The translations under genes were made by a program, and so were the position numbers. Under the pieces are notes generated by a model that saw only the letters and a program-made list of their open reading frames with translations, had not been told where the DNA came from and did not search any database. 64,000 bases of DNA from Panacagrimonas sp052389915 (GTDB lineage Bacteria; Pseudomonadota; Gammaproteobacteria; Nevskiales; Nevskiaceae), in contig JBQTHL010000014.1 in NCBI GenBank assembly GCA_052389915.1, positions 319,120 to 383,119 on the forward strand, read 5' to 3'. Positions 28,067 to 36,114 of this stretch are shown in pieces; positions within the stretch are counted from its first letter, which is position 1, and every line of letters begins with the position of its first letter.

Positions 28067-28962
28067 GCCAGCCGCGCCCGGACATCGGCGCGTTCACGGC
28101 GCTGAGCCTGGGCGCCGTGCTGATCGGCTTGGCGCCGATCTTCGTTCGCCTGGCCGATGTCGGACCCGTGGCCTGCGCGTTCTGGCGCTGCTTCCTGGCC
28201 TGGCCGGTGCTGCTGATCGCGTTGAAATTCGAGCAGCGCAAAAGCACCGATACGAATGCGGTCGCGTCGCCGCTGGGCCTGATCGGCGCGGGACTGTTTT
28301 TCGCCGCCGATCTTTCGCTGTGGCACTACGCCATCGGCAAGACCTCGGTGGCCAACGCCACGCTGCTTGCGAATCTCGCGCCGTTGTTCGTTGCGCCGGC
28401 CGCATGGTTGCTGTGGCGCGAAGGTCTGACGCGTGGATTTCTTGCGGGCCTGGCCATCGCGCTGGCCGGCACCTTCGTGCTCGTCGGCAGCGGCGCCGAA
28501 CTGAATCGCGCGACGCTCGCGGGCGACGCACTCGCCATCGCCGCCGCCGCGTTCTATGCGGGCTATCTGCTGATGGCCACACGCCTGCGCCGCTCGCACA
28601 GCGCGCTGCAACTCATGACCTGGAGCAGTGCCACGGTTGCCGTGATGTTGCTGCCGGTGGCCTGGATTTCCGGCGAATCGATCTGGCCGGCATCGACGCA
28701 GGGTTGGCTGGTGCTCTCCGGGCTCGCGCTGCTGTCGCACGTTGGTGGCCAGGGTTTAATTGCCTATTCTCTTGCGACGTTGTCGGCTGCCTTCTCGGCC
28801 GTGGGCCTGCTGGTGCAACCGCTGGCCGCAGCGATCTTCGCGTGGTTTCTGCTCGGTGAAATATTCGGCTTGAGCCAGGCGCTCGGTGGTGCGGTGATTC
28901 TGGCCGGCATCCTGTGCTGCCGGCTCGCGGGCACAGCTCAGCCCTTGAGCCGATCTGCGTAG
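28063..28962 (+). CDS. EamA/DMT-family membrane transporter
   Basis: 299 residues, ten predicted membrane segments in two EamA repeats. Typical segments: GLAPIFVRLADVGPVACAFWRC at the start and LVQPLAAAIFAWFLLGEIF near the end. GTG start overlaps the pyrF stop. Substrate cannot be told from sequence; relatives export metabolites or amino acids. Its last 25 bp overlap the convergent peptidase-like gene. Confidence 0.85.
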   Translation: MSQPRPDIGAFTALSLGAVLIGLAPIFVRLADVGPVACAFWRCFLAWPVLLIALKFEQRKSTDTNAVASPLGLIGAGLFFAADLSLWHYAIGKTSVANATLLANLAPLFVAPAAWLLWREGLTRGFLAGLAIALAGTFVLVGSGAELNRATLAGDALAIAAAAFYAGYLLMATRLRRSHSALQLMTWSSATVAVMLLPVAWISGESIWPASTQGWLVLSGLALLSHVGGQGLIAYSLATLSAAFSAVGLLVQPLAAAIFAWFLLGEIFGLSQALGGAVILAGILCCRLAGTAQPLSRSA

Positions 28963-29711
28963 TAGCGGTAACGCGCGCGATCCGGCAATTGCTCGACCGG
29001 CGCAAAAGCCTTGAACGATTGCGCGCGCACATCCTTCAGCCAGCGCCGCTCCCACTCTGCGGCACGCGGTCCGAGTTCTTCGCTGGCGAAGGCTTTGGCA
29101 AACGTGTCGAAGCCCTCGTTGCGAATCAGCCAGCCCACGAACGACGCGCCGACGATATAGACCTGCCAGGAACGGAAGTCGCTTTCGCGGCTGGCGGCGT
29201 CGTAGGAATCCAGCTCCATCATCTTGGTCAACGCCGGCAGTTCGCCGCTACGATCGAACAGGCTCACCCAGGCATCGTTGGTCTGCCCGTACTGCGGAAA
29301 GCCTTGCGGCACGCGACCGTCCTGCAGGAACAGCGCTTCGAGCGTATGCGAAGCAATGCCTTCCTTGAAGAAGAACGTGGAATCGTGGCCGGTGGCGTGA
29401 TGGGAAAGCTCATGCACCCAGGTCTCCAGCATCTCGCCCTCGTCCGTTACCGCCGGCACATAGACGTTGGGCCGCGCGTAGTAGCCGATCCTCACGCGGC
29501 GCGAGACCACCAAGTTCACCGGCAGCGGATCGGCCACGTGAAGGTATCGATACACCCGCAGCGCCCAAGCCTCGTAATCCACCATCATGGCGTCGCGCTC
29601 CGCGGCCGGCATGTCGGTTTCGTCGATCATGCGGATGGGCGGTTTGGCCTGCGCGAAAGCAGCCGCGGTCGTCGCCAGCAGGGTCAGCGCGACAAGAAAA
29701 TTTCGGAGCAT
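28938..29711 (-). CDS. Secreted HExxH metallopeptidase-like protein
   Basis: 257 residues with a cleavable signal peptide (hydrophobic 5-18, cleavage near AFA-QA). HELSH at 100-104 fits the HExxH zinc motif, and Glu117 in FKEGIASH is a plausible third ligand as in gluzincins. The flanking text (MLETWVHELSHHATGH) resembles peptidase MA-like proteins. Predicted periplasmic or secreted. No family name assigned with confidence. It ends inside the convergent EamA gene and lies downstream of yhhQ. Confidence 0.7.
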   Translation of the reverse strand: MLRNFLVALTLLATTAAAFAQAKPPIRMIDETDMPAAERDAMMVDYEAWALRVYRYLHVADPLPVNLVVSRRVRIGYYARPNVYVPAVTDEGEMLETWVHELSHHATGHDSTFFFKEGIASHTLEALFLQDGRVPQGFPQYGQTNDAWVSLFDRSGELPALTKMMELDSYDAASRESDFRSWQVYIVGASFVGWLIRNEGFDTFAKAFASEELGPRAAEWERRWLKDVRAQSFKAFAPVEQLPDRARYRYYADRLKG

Positions 29712-29772
29712 GGGCGATGGACCGGCGCATTGCAGGCAAGTTCGGCGAGCCGATACGCGTCTCGCGCTCGAA

Positions 29773-30498
29773 TCAAGCCGGCGGTTTGGTCTCGCCTTCG
29801 TCTCGCAGTGAGAACGGTGTGAAGTGGGTGTTGCGATCGAAGGTATCCACGCCCTCCGAACGCTTGAGCCAGCCCACGACCGCGTACGTCACCGGCGTGA
29901 ACGCCACTTCCACGCCGAGCTTGAACAGAAAGTTGAAGATCACCACCGTCACCAGCGCGTCCGTACTCCAGATGCCGTAGAAAGCGAGCGGGTAGAAGAT
30001 CGCGGAATCGGCGCCCTGGCCGCAGATGGTGGACCCGATGGTGCGCGTCCACAGGTGCCGGCCTTCGGTCCAGACTTTCATCTTCGCCATCACGAAGGAG
30101 TTGACGAAGTCGCCGACCCAGTACGCGAGGATGCTGGCGCCGACGATGCGCCAGGTGTTGCCGAACACCACTTCCAGCGCCGGCTGCAAGGTGGCATTCC
30201 AGGGTTCGACCGGGCTCGCCGGAATGTTCACCACGACGAAGGACATGAACGTGGCGAACAGCATGGCGCCGAAGCCGGCCCAGATCGCGCGACGTGCGCG
30301 CGAGTAGCCGTATACCTCGGTCATCACGTCGCCGAAGATGTAGCCGATGGGAAAGAACAGATTTCCGGCGCCGAACGAAAACGCGCCGAAGTACGGCAGG
30401 CTCACCGTGCAGACCTTGCCGGGGCCGATGAGGTTGGAGCACAGGAGCACAGCCACGAGGCCAGCGACGAGAAAATCGTAGTAGCGAAAGCGTTGCAT
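29773..30498 (-). CDS. yhhQ: Queuosine precursor transporter (YhhQ/VUT family)
   Basis: Inner-membrane protein of 241 residues with about six membrane segments, importing preQ0/preQ1 for tRNA queuosine modification. Family features: SNLIGPGKV, FPIGYIFGDVMTEVYGYSRARR, a conserved WRIVGASILAYWVGDFVNS, and IGSTICGQGADSAIFYPLAF. No preQ1 riboswitch motif was found upstream. It lies alone on the minus strand before a noncoding gap. Confidence 0.9.
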   Translation of the reverse strand: MQRFRYYDFLVAGLVAVLLCSNLIGPGKVCTVSLPYFGAFSFGAGNLFFPIGYIFGDVMTEVYGYSRARRAIWAGFGAMLFATFMSFVVVNIPASPVEPWNATLQPALEVVFGNTWRIVGASILAYWVGDFVNSFVMAKMKVWTEGRHLWTRTIGSTICGQGADSAIFYPLAFYGIWSTDALVTVVIFNFLFKLGVEVAFTPVTYAVVGWLKRSEGVDTFDRNTHFTPFSLRDEGETKPPA

Positions 30499-30965
30499 GA
30501 CGGATCCCCGGATTCCGGCGAAGTATGCCGTTGAATCTCGTCACTTCACACGAACCTGCAGAGACGGTGGCGGGCATGACCCGCTCCTGCGCCATCAATG
30601 AACCAGCCCAATCGCGCGCGCCGCATTGATCGCCTGCAAACAGCTTTCGCGGCGCGAGCCCGCTGAAGTCGCGTGAGCGTGGAACTGCCGGCCTGCTGCA
30701 CGAGCGGGGCGGCGGAATCCGTCCGAATGGTTCCGGGCCGGCAAGAAAACGACCCCCCGGGCCGGCGCCTCCCGTGCGTCTTCGTAAGTGCGCCAACGCA
30801 CATACACTCGGCCGTTGGCGCGGCGAACATGGGGGGCACAATCATCGAGTTGCCGTCATGCACGGCGGCAGGTGTTTTCGGGCGAACCGCATCCGGCAAT
30901 GAACTCGTCGCGTAAGGTGAGAGTCGGATCATCCACACAACAACCTGCGAGAGGCATTTCTAGCT
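30499..30965. other. Intergenic gap between yhhQ and the DUF4331 cluster
   Basis: 467 bp separating divergent genes; it should hold both promoters. A minus-strand 130-residue frame (30546-30938) has low-complexity Arg/Ala composition and no ribosome site and is not supported. No operator could be named. Confidence 0.5.
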
Positions 30966-32531
30966 ATGTCGACATCAAGAATTTTCCTGGCCTCCTCCCT
31001 GGCGCTAGCGGGGGGGCTCATCGCCACCGCGGCCCAGGCGTCCAGCCACCGTGAAGCACCTTTCATCACGACCTCTCCCAAGGTCGATGGCACGGACTTC
31101 TACATGTTCCGCAGCTACGGCTCGGGTGCCGGCAACACGGTGACACTGATCGCCAACTACCAGCCCTTGCAGGATTCGTACGGCGGTCCCAACTACTTCA
31201 CGATGGATCCCAACGCGCTGTACGAGATTCACGTGGACAACAACGGCAACGGCGTTGAAGACATCACTTTCCAGTTCCGCTTCACCACCGCGCTGAAAGG
31301 CCTGTCGCTCGACATCGGTCCCACCGGAAACACGGTGTCCGTCCCGGTTCCCTTGTCCAATATCGGGGCGATCACCGCAGCCAGCAGCGGTGCGCAAAAC
31401 GTGCTGGAAACCTACACGCTCGACGTGGTTCGCGGCGACCGTCGCAGCACCGCACCCAGCGCCAACACGAGTGTCCTCCGCAACGGCGACAACGAGCGCA
31501 ATCTCGAAAAGCCGTTCGACAACATCGGCAACAAGTCCATCGCCAACTACCCGGCCTACGCCAACAGCTTCATCCACACCGTGAACATTCCCGGCTGTGA
31601 CGGCACCGCCAAAGTGTTCGTGGGTCAGCGTCGCGAGGGCTTCGTCGTCAATCTCGGCGAGACCTTCGATCTGGTCAACATCGCGGCACCGGTGGAGGAA
31701 CTGGGCGGTGGCGTGGGCGCACGCAGCGCCGAACGAAATACCATCGACGACAAGAACGTCACCTCGCTGGCCTTGCAGTTGCCCACCTCCTGCCTGACCG
31801 GCCCCACGCCGGTCATCGGTGGATGGACCACCGCCAGCGTTCGCCAGGGCCGGATACTGAATCCGCAACCGCAACCGAAAACCGCGACCAGCCCGGCCAC
31901 CAACACCGGTGCCTCGCTCGAAGGCGGCGCATGGACGCAGGTGTCGCGTCTAGGCTCGCCGCTGGTCAACGAAGTGGTCATCGGTCTGCCGGACAAGGAT
32001 TTGTTCAATGCTTCCGAGCCCGCAGACGACGCGACCAACTTTGCGAAGTACGTGACCAACCCCAGTCTGCCGGAACTGCTCCAGATCCTGTTTGGTGACG
32101 CCGGGGTAAAAGCGCCTGATGTGTTCCCGCGTACGGACTTGATCGCCGCCTTCCTCAAGGGCATCGACACCCTCACGTTCCTGCCCGCAACCGCTTCGGC
32201 GCCCGCGTCCAACACGGTGCTGTCGGAAATGCTGCGCCTCAACACCGCCATCGCGCCTACGGCCATCGCAACTCAGAACGATCTGGGTGTACTGGGCGGC
32301 GACACCGCTGGCTTCCCCAACGGCCGCCGGCCGATCGACGACGTGGTCGATATCGAACTGCGTGCCGCCATGGGCGTGCTGATTCCGGCCGACATCGATC
32401 CGCCGTCTGCCGATTCCCGCGCGCTCAAGTACACCGACGGCGCGCGTCCCGATCCGGACGACTACCTGCCGGTGTTTCCGTACCTGAATCATCCGATTCC
32501 GGGTTCTCCCAGCGACGCGTCGGAGGGCTGA
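30966..32531 (+). CDS. Secreted DUF4331 protein
   Basis: 521 residues with a signal peptide (hydrophobic 6-20, cleavage after AAQA). The mature start SSHREAPFI is the signature of DUF4331 proteins, followed by TDFYMFRSY and a C-terminal RPIDDVVDIELRAAMG. Function of the family is unknown; it is exported, periplasmic or extracellular. It leads a cluster with a small lipoprotein, a TPR protein and a HupE-like membrane protein. Confidence 0.88.
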   Translation: MSTSRIFLASSLALAGGLIATAAQASSHREAPFITTSPKVDGTDFYMFRSYGSGAGNTVTLIANYQPLQDSYGGPNYFTMDPNALYEIHVDNNGNGVEDITFQFRFTTALKGLSLDIGPTGNTVSVPVPLSNIGAITAASSGAQNVLETYTLDVVRGDRRSTAPSANTSVLRNGDNERNLEKPFDNIGNKSIANYPAYANSFIHTVNIPGCDGTAKVFVGQRREGFVVNLGETFDLVNIAAPVEELGGGVGARSAERNTIDDKNVTSLALQLPTSCLTGPTPVIGGWTTASVRQGRILNPQPQPKTATSPATNTGASLEGGAWTQVSRLGSPLVNEVVIGLPDKDLFNASEPADDATNFAKYVTNPSLPELLQILFGDAGVKAPDVFPRTDLIAAFLKGIDTLTFLPATASAPASNTVLSEMLRLNTAIAPTAIATQNDLGVLGGDTAGFPNGRRPIDDVVDIELRAAMGVLIPADIDPPSADSRALKYTDGARPDPDDYLPVFPYLNHPIPGSPSDASEG

Positions 32532-32533
32532 GC

Positions 32534-32779
32534 ATGAAACCCATGCAGTCGATTCGTACGATCCTGCTGATCGGGAGCGCACTCGCGCTCTCGGCCTGCG
32601 ACAGCAACAACAGCGGGGGCGGTGGCAGCGGAATCGCCGATCCCTCCACCGAGTTTCTGAACCTGCTGGCCCGCAGCCCCAGCGAAACCGATCTGCCGAT
32701 CTCCATCAACGACGGCCTGTTCGTGTTCAACGACACGTCGGAAACCAGCAGCCCACGGCCCATCAACGGCGGCCTGTAG
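32534..32779 (+). CDS. Small lipoprotein of the DUF4331 cluster
   Basis: 81 residues. Lipobox LALSAC near residue 21 followed by a Gly/Ser/Asn linker, so it is lipid-anchored and faces the periplasm or the surface. The short body (LNLLARSPSETDLPISINDG) has no named domain. It starts 2 bp after the DUF4331 stop and is followed by a strong terminator. Confidence 0.8.
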   Translation: MKPMQSIRTILLIGSALALSACDSNNSGGGGSGIADPSTEFLNLLARSPSETDLPISINDGLFVFNDTSETSSPRPINGGL

Positions 32780-32787
32780 TCCTCTCT

Positions 32788-32825
32788 CCCGCATGAAGCG
32801 CTCGCACCGCTTCATGCGGGTTTTT
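32788..32825 (+). terminator. Strong terminator covering the next start codon
   Basis: Perfect 13-bp stem: CCCGCATGAAGCG (32788-32800), loop CTCGCAC, CGCTTCATGCGGG (32808-32820), then TTTTTG. It lies 9 bp past the lipoprotein stop. The ATG of the TPR gene (32814) is inside the 3' arm, so in readthrough RNA the start codon would be paired. Confidence 0.9.
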
Positions 32826-33932
32826 GTTGTCTGCGTTCTGGGCCTGGGCTTTGCCGGCCCTGCGGCGGCGGAGCCCTACCGGCCTGCCGACGATTCGGAA
32901 ATCCTGGAGCGGTTACCCGCCGGTCCGGCCGACACCGAGTCCGTGCGCAAGCCTGCGCTTGCACCCGAACTGGCCGCGCGTCTTGCCCGAACGTACATCG
33001 AGCGCGGACGGCAGTCGGGCGATCCGCGTGAACTGGGCTATGCGCAGGGCGTGTTGCAGCCCTGGTGGAACGCCACCGATGCGCCCGATCCCATCCTGTT
33101 GTTGCGCGCCACCTTGCGTCAGGCGCGGCACGATTTCGAAGGCAGCCTGAACGATCTGGATCGCCTGCTCGCACGCCGGCCCGACGACGCGCAAGCCTGG
33201 CTGACCAGGGCTACCGTCCTGCGCGTGCAGGGCCGGTATCCCGAAGCGCTCGAGTCTTGCGCACGGCTCAAGCCGCTGGTGGACCGCTTCGTCGACGCGC
33301 TGTGCCGCGAATCGATTCGCGGACTGCATGGCGAGTTGCCGGCCGCAATCGCTGCACTCGACGAGCTGCAACCGGCGTTGAACACGCAACCCGCTTCCAT
33401 CGCCGCGTGGTTCTACGCGGAGCGTGCGGACATGGCGGTGCGCGCGGGCAATGCGCAAGCCGCGGAAACGATGTATCGCGAAGCCTTGGCTCGGCACGCC
33501 GACGATATCGACCTGCTCGCTTCGCTCGCCGACCTGATGCTGGATCGTGGTGCGCCCGACGAAGTCCTGGGCCTGATCCCGGCCGACACCGCCGTCGATG
33601 CGCTGCGTCTGCGCCTTGCCCTTGCCTTGCATCAGATCGGCGACCTGCGCTTCGGTGCGATGGACGAAGCGATGCGCGACGGATTCGACGCGGCGCGCAG
33701 GCGCGGCGAGGCGCTGCATCTGCGCGAAGAGGCGCGCTATCGACTCGCAGTCGGGGCCGACCCGGAACGCACGCTGGAGATTGCTCTGGAGAACTGGGCG
33801 ATCCAGCACGAACCCTGGGACGCGCGCGTGCTGCTCGAAGCTGCGAAGGCCGCGGGCCGGCCTGCGGCAGCAACGACGTTCAAACACTGGCGCGCTTCGA
33901 GCCGGCTCGAAGACGCGAGGCTGGACCGATGA
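32814..33932 (+). CDS. Exported TPR-repeat protein
   Basis: 372 residues. ATG at 32814 gives a clean signal peptide MRVFVVCVLGLGFAGPAAA; ATG at 32793 adds seven residues and spoils it. The body contains several TPR-like helix pairs (DDAQAWLTRATVLRVQGRYPEALE near residues 125-150, AETMYREALARHADDIDLLASLADLM), so a periplasmic scaffold role is likely. It sits directly after the terminator and its stop overlaps the HupE-like start (ATGA). Confidence 0.75.
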   Translation: MRVFVVCVLGLGFAGPAAAEPYRPADDSEILERLPAGPADTESVRKPALAPELAARLARTYIERGRQSGDPRELGYAQGVLQPWWNATDAPDPILLLRATLRQARHDFEGSLNDLDRLLARRPDDAQAWLTRATVLRVQGRYPEALESCARLKPLVDRFVDALCRESIRGLHGELPAAIAALDELQPALNTQPASIAAWFYAERADMAVRAGNAQAAETMYREALARHADDIDLLASLADLMLDRGAPDEVLGLIPADTAVDALRLRLALALHQIGDLRFGAMDEAMRDGFDAARRRGEALHLREEARYRLAVGADPERTLEIALENWAIQHEPWDARVLLEAAKAAGRPAAATTFKHWRASSRLEDARLDR

Positions 33933-35038
33933 GATGGCTGCCCGGCCTGCTGTTGCTGTGGTCGGCCACAGCGTCCGCGCATCGACCCAGCGACGCGTAC
34001 CTGACCCTGGTCGTCGAGCAGGACCGGATGCTCGGCCAGTGGGAAATCGCGTTGCGCGACGTTGCGGCACTGGTGCCGCTGGATACCAACGCCGATCGCC
34101 AGTTGAGCTGGGGCGAACTGCGCGGCGCGCAGGCCCAACTGTCGCAGGTACTGGTCGATTCGCTGCACCTGCAGGGCGACAAGAATGCATGCCAGGTGAC
34201 CATCACCGACCTGCTCGTCAACGATCGCATCGACGGCCGCTACGCGTGGTTCGCCGTGCAGATCCAATGTGCAGAGACACCGCGCGCGCTCGATATCGAC
34301 TACCGCCTGCTGTCGGCGCTGGACCCGACGCATCGCGGCATCCTGGTGCTCTCCGCGGACGCGGCCACGCATTCGGCCGTACTCGATCCGAACGCCGGCC
34401 CGCGGCATTTCGAACTGAAAAAGCCTTCCGCGTGGACGGCGTTTCGCGATTACCTCAAGGAAGGCATCTGGCACATCTGGATCGGCTACGACCACATCCT
34501 GTTCCTGCTCGCGCTGCTGCTGCCCGCGGTGCTGCGCTACGAGCACGGACGCTGGTCCGGCGTGCCGCGCCTGATGCCGGCGCTGAAAAACGTGGTCACC
34601 GTGGTCACTGCCTTCACCCTCGCCCACTCGGTAACCCTGACCCTGGCTGCGCTCGGATGGGTGCGACTGCCCGGCATGTTGGTGGAGACCGCCATCGCGG
34701 TCTCGGTGCTCCTCGCGGCACTCAACAATCTGCGGCCGGTGGTGCAGGACGCGCGCTGGGTGGTGGCCTTCGGCTTCGGGCTGATTCACGGCTTCGGCTT
34801 TGCTTCCGTGCTCGGCGAACTAGGCCTGCCGGAAGGCGCGCGCCTGGTTGCGCTGGTCGCCTTCAATCTCGGTGTCGAAGTCGGACAGCTCGCGATCGTG
34901 GCCGTGGCCGTCCCGATTTTTTTTGCGCTGAGAAACACCGGCTTTTATCGCAGCGGCGTGCGCATCGCCGGATCGTCGGTCGTCGCGGCGCTCGCCGCGC
35001 TATGGATTGCACAGCGAACGGGGTTGCTGGCGGCGTGA
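33929..35038 (+). CDS. HupE/UreJ-like membrane protein with exported N-terminal domain
   Basis: 369 residues. Signal peptide (LLLLWSATASA), then a periplasmic domain of about 150 residues containing an EF-hand-like loop (DTNADRQLSWGEL), then about seven membrane segments with WHIWIGYDHILFLLALLLP, TVVTAFTLAHSVTL and FGLIHGFGFA, the His/Asp-rich segments of HupE/UreJ proteins. Those relatives are metal, mainly nickel or cobalt, permeases. No hydrogenase or urease is near. Start ATG overlaps the TPR stop. Confidence 0.82.
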   Translation: MRWLPGLLLLWSATASAHRPSDAYLTLVVEQDRMLGQWEIALRDVAALVPLDTNADRQLSWGELRGAQAQLSQVLVDSLHLQGDKNACQVTITDLLVNDRIDGRYAWFAVQIQCAETPRALDIDYRLLSALDPTHRGILVLSADAATHSAVLDPNAGPRHFELKKPSAWTAFRDYLKEGIWHIWIGYDHILFLLALLLPAVLRYEHGRWSGVPRLMPALKNVVTVVTAFTLAHSVTLTLAALGWVRLPGMLVETAIAVSVLLAALNNLRPVVQDARWVVAFGFGLIHGFGFASVLGELGLPEGARLVALVAFNLGVEVGQLAIVAVAVPIFFALRNTGFYRSGVRIAGSSVVAALAALWIAQRTGLLAA

Positions 35039-35072
35039 TCCATCGCCCGGGCGAGTGAATGCGCCCTGCCGT

Positions 35073-35093
35073 TATACTTGCGAAACATTCTCA
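35073..35093 (+). promoter_or_regulatory. Iron transporter promoter region with weak Fur-like box
   Basis: -10-like TATACT at 35073-35078; a Fur-like 15-mer at 35079-35093 read on the minus strand (TGAGAATGTTTCGCA) matches about 10 of 14 defined positions of the 7-1-7 consensus. No good -35 was found. Placement 14 bp before the fbpA start fits iron control. Confidence 0.4.
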
Positions 35094-35106
35094 TTTTCCC
35101 AATGCC

Positions 35107-36114
35107 ATGCGCGCGTTGATCGCAAGCCTCATCCTTTTATCCTCGGTATCGTTCAGCGCGGCCGCGGCCGAAATCACCGTTTATTCCGCGCGCATCGAGG
35201 ATTTGATCAAACCGATCTTTGATCGTTATACCGAGGAGACGGGAACAACCATCCGCTTCATCACCGACAAGGAAGGCCCGCTGCTGCAACGCCTGCAGGC
35301 CGAAGGCGCGGCGTCGCCGGCGGACATCCTGCTGACGGTGGACGCCGGCAATCTGTGGCAGGCCGCTCAGCTCAAGGTCTTGCAGCCGGTCGAGTCCCCG
35401 ATCCTGAAAGCCAACATCCCGACGCATCTGCGCGACCCGGATAACCAGTGGTTCGGCCTGTCCATTCGCGCGCGCACCATCGTGTATAACACCGGCCGCG
35501 TGAAGCCCGCGGCCCTCTCGACCTACGAGGCGCTCGCCGCTCCGGCGTGGAAAAACAAGCTGTGCCTGCGCACCTCGAAGAAGGTCTACAACCAGTCGCT
35601 GGTGGCGATGATGCTGGCCGAACTGGGGGACACGCGAACCGAAGAAGTCGTGCGTGGCTGGGTCGGCAATCTGGCTGCCGCGCCATTCGCGTCCGACAAC
35701 GAGGTGATGGACGCCATCGTCGCAGGCCGTTGCGACGCGGGTCTGGTCAACACCTACTACTACGGCCGCATGGTGCGCGAGAAACCGGAGTTGCCGCTCA
35801 AGCTTTTCTGGCCCAACCAATCCGGCAGGAAGGGGCAACTCGGCGGCGTGCACGTGAACGTGTCGGGCGCTGGCGTGACCGCGCACAGCAAGAATCGCGA
35901 AGCGGCGGTCAAGTTCCTGGAGTGGCTGAGCGCACGTGAGGCGCAGGCTTTGTTCGCGGGTCTCAATCTGGAATTTCCGGCCAACCCCGCTGTGGGGCCT
36001 GACGCGATCACTGCCAACTGGGGCAGCTTCAAGCAAGACCCGATCAATCTGGGTGAAGCAGGCAAGCGCCAGGCGGATGCGGTGAAGCTGATGGATCGGG
36101 TGGGGTATCGGTGA
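35107..36114 (+). CDS. fbpA: Ferric iron ABC transporter, periplasmic binding protein
   Basis: Periplasmic Fe3+-binding protein, 335 residues, with signal peptide (LIASLILLSSVSFSAAAA). The paired tyrosines that ligate iron are in LVNTYYYGRM; ITVYSARIE at the mature start is typical of FbpA/FutA proteins. ATG at 35107 was preferred over a frame starting at 35059 because it starts the signal peptide. The stop overlaps the permease GTG (GTGA). Confidence 0.9.
   Translation: MRALIASLILLSSVSFSAAAAEITVYSARIEDLIKPIFDRYTEETGTTIRFITDKEGPLLQRLQAEGAASPADILLTVDAGNLWQAAQLKVLQPVESPILKANIPTHLRDPDNQWFGLSIRARTIVYNTGRVKPAALSTYEALAAPAWKNKLCLRTSKKVYNQSLVAMMLAELGDTRTEEVVRGWVGNLAAAPFASDNEVMDAIVAGRCDAGLVNTYYYGRMVREKPELPLKLFWPNQSGRKGQLGGVHVNVSGAGVTAHSKNREAAVKFLEWLSAREAQALFAGLNLEFPANPAVGPDAITANWGSFKQDPINLGEAGKRQADAVKLMDRVGYR

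Noticed and set aside
30499..30600. Searched for a preQ1 riboswitch before yhhQ.
   Set aside because: No preQ1 aptamer pattern was visible in the leader.
30546..30938. 130-residue minus-strand frame in the yhhQ-DUF4331 gap.
   Set aside because: Low-complexity Arg/Ala composition, no ribosome site, lies where two divergent promoters are expected.
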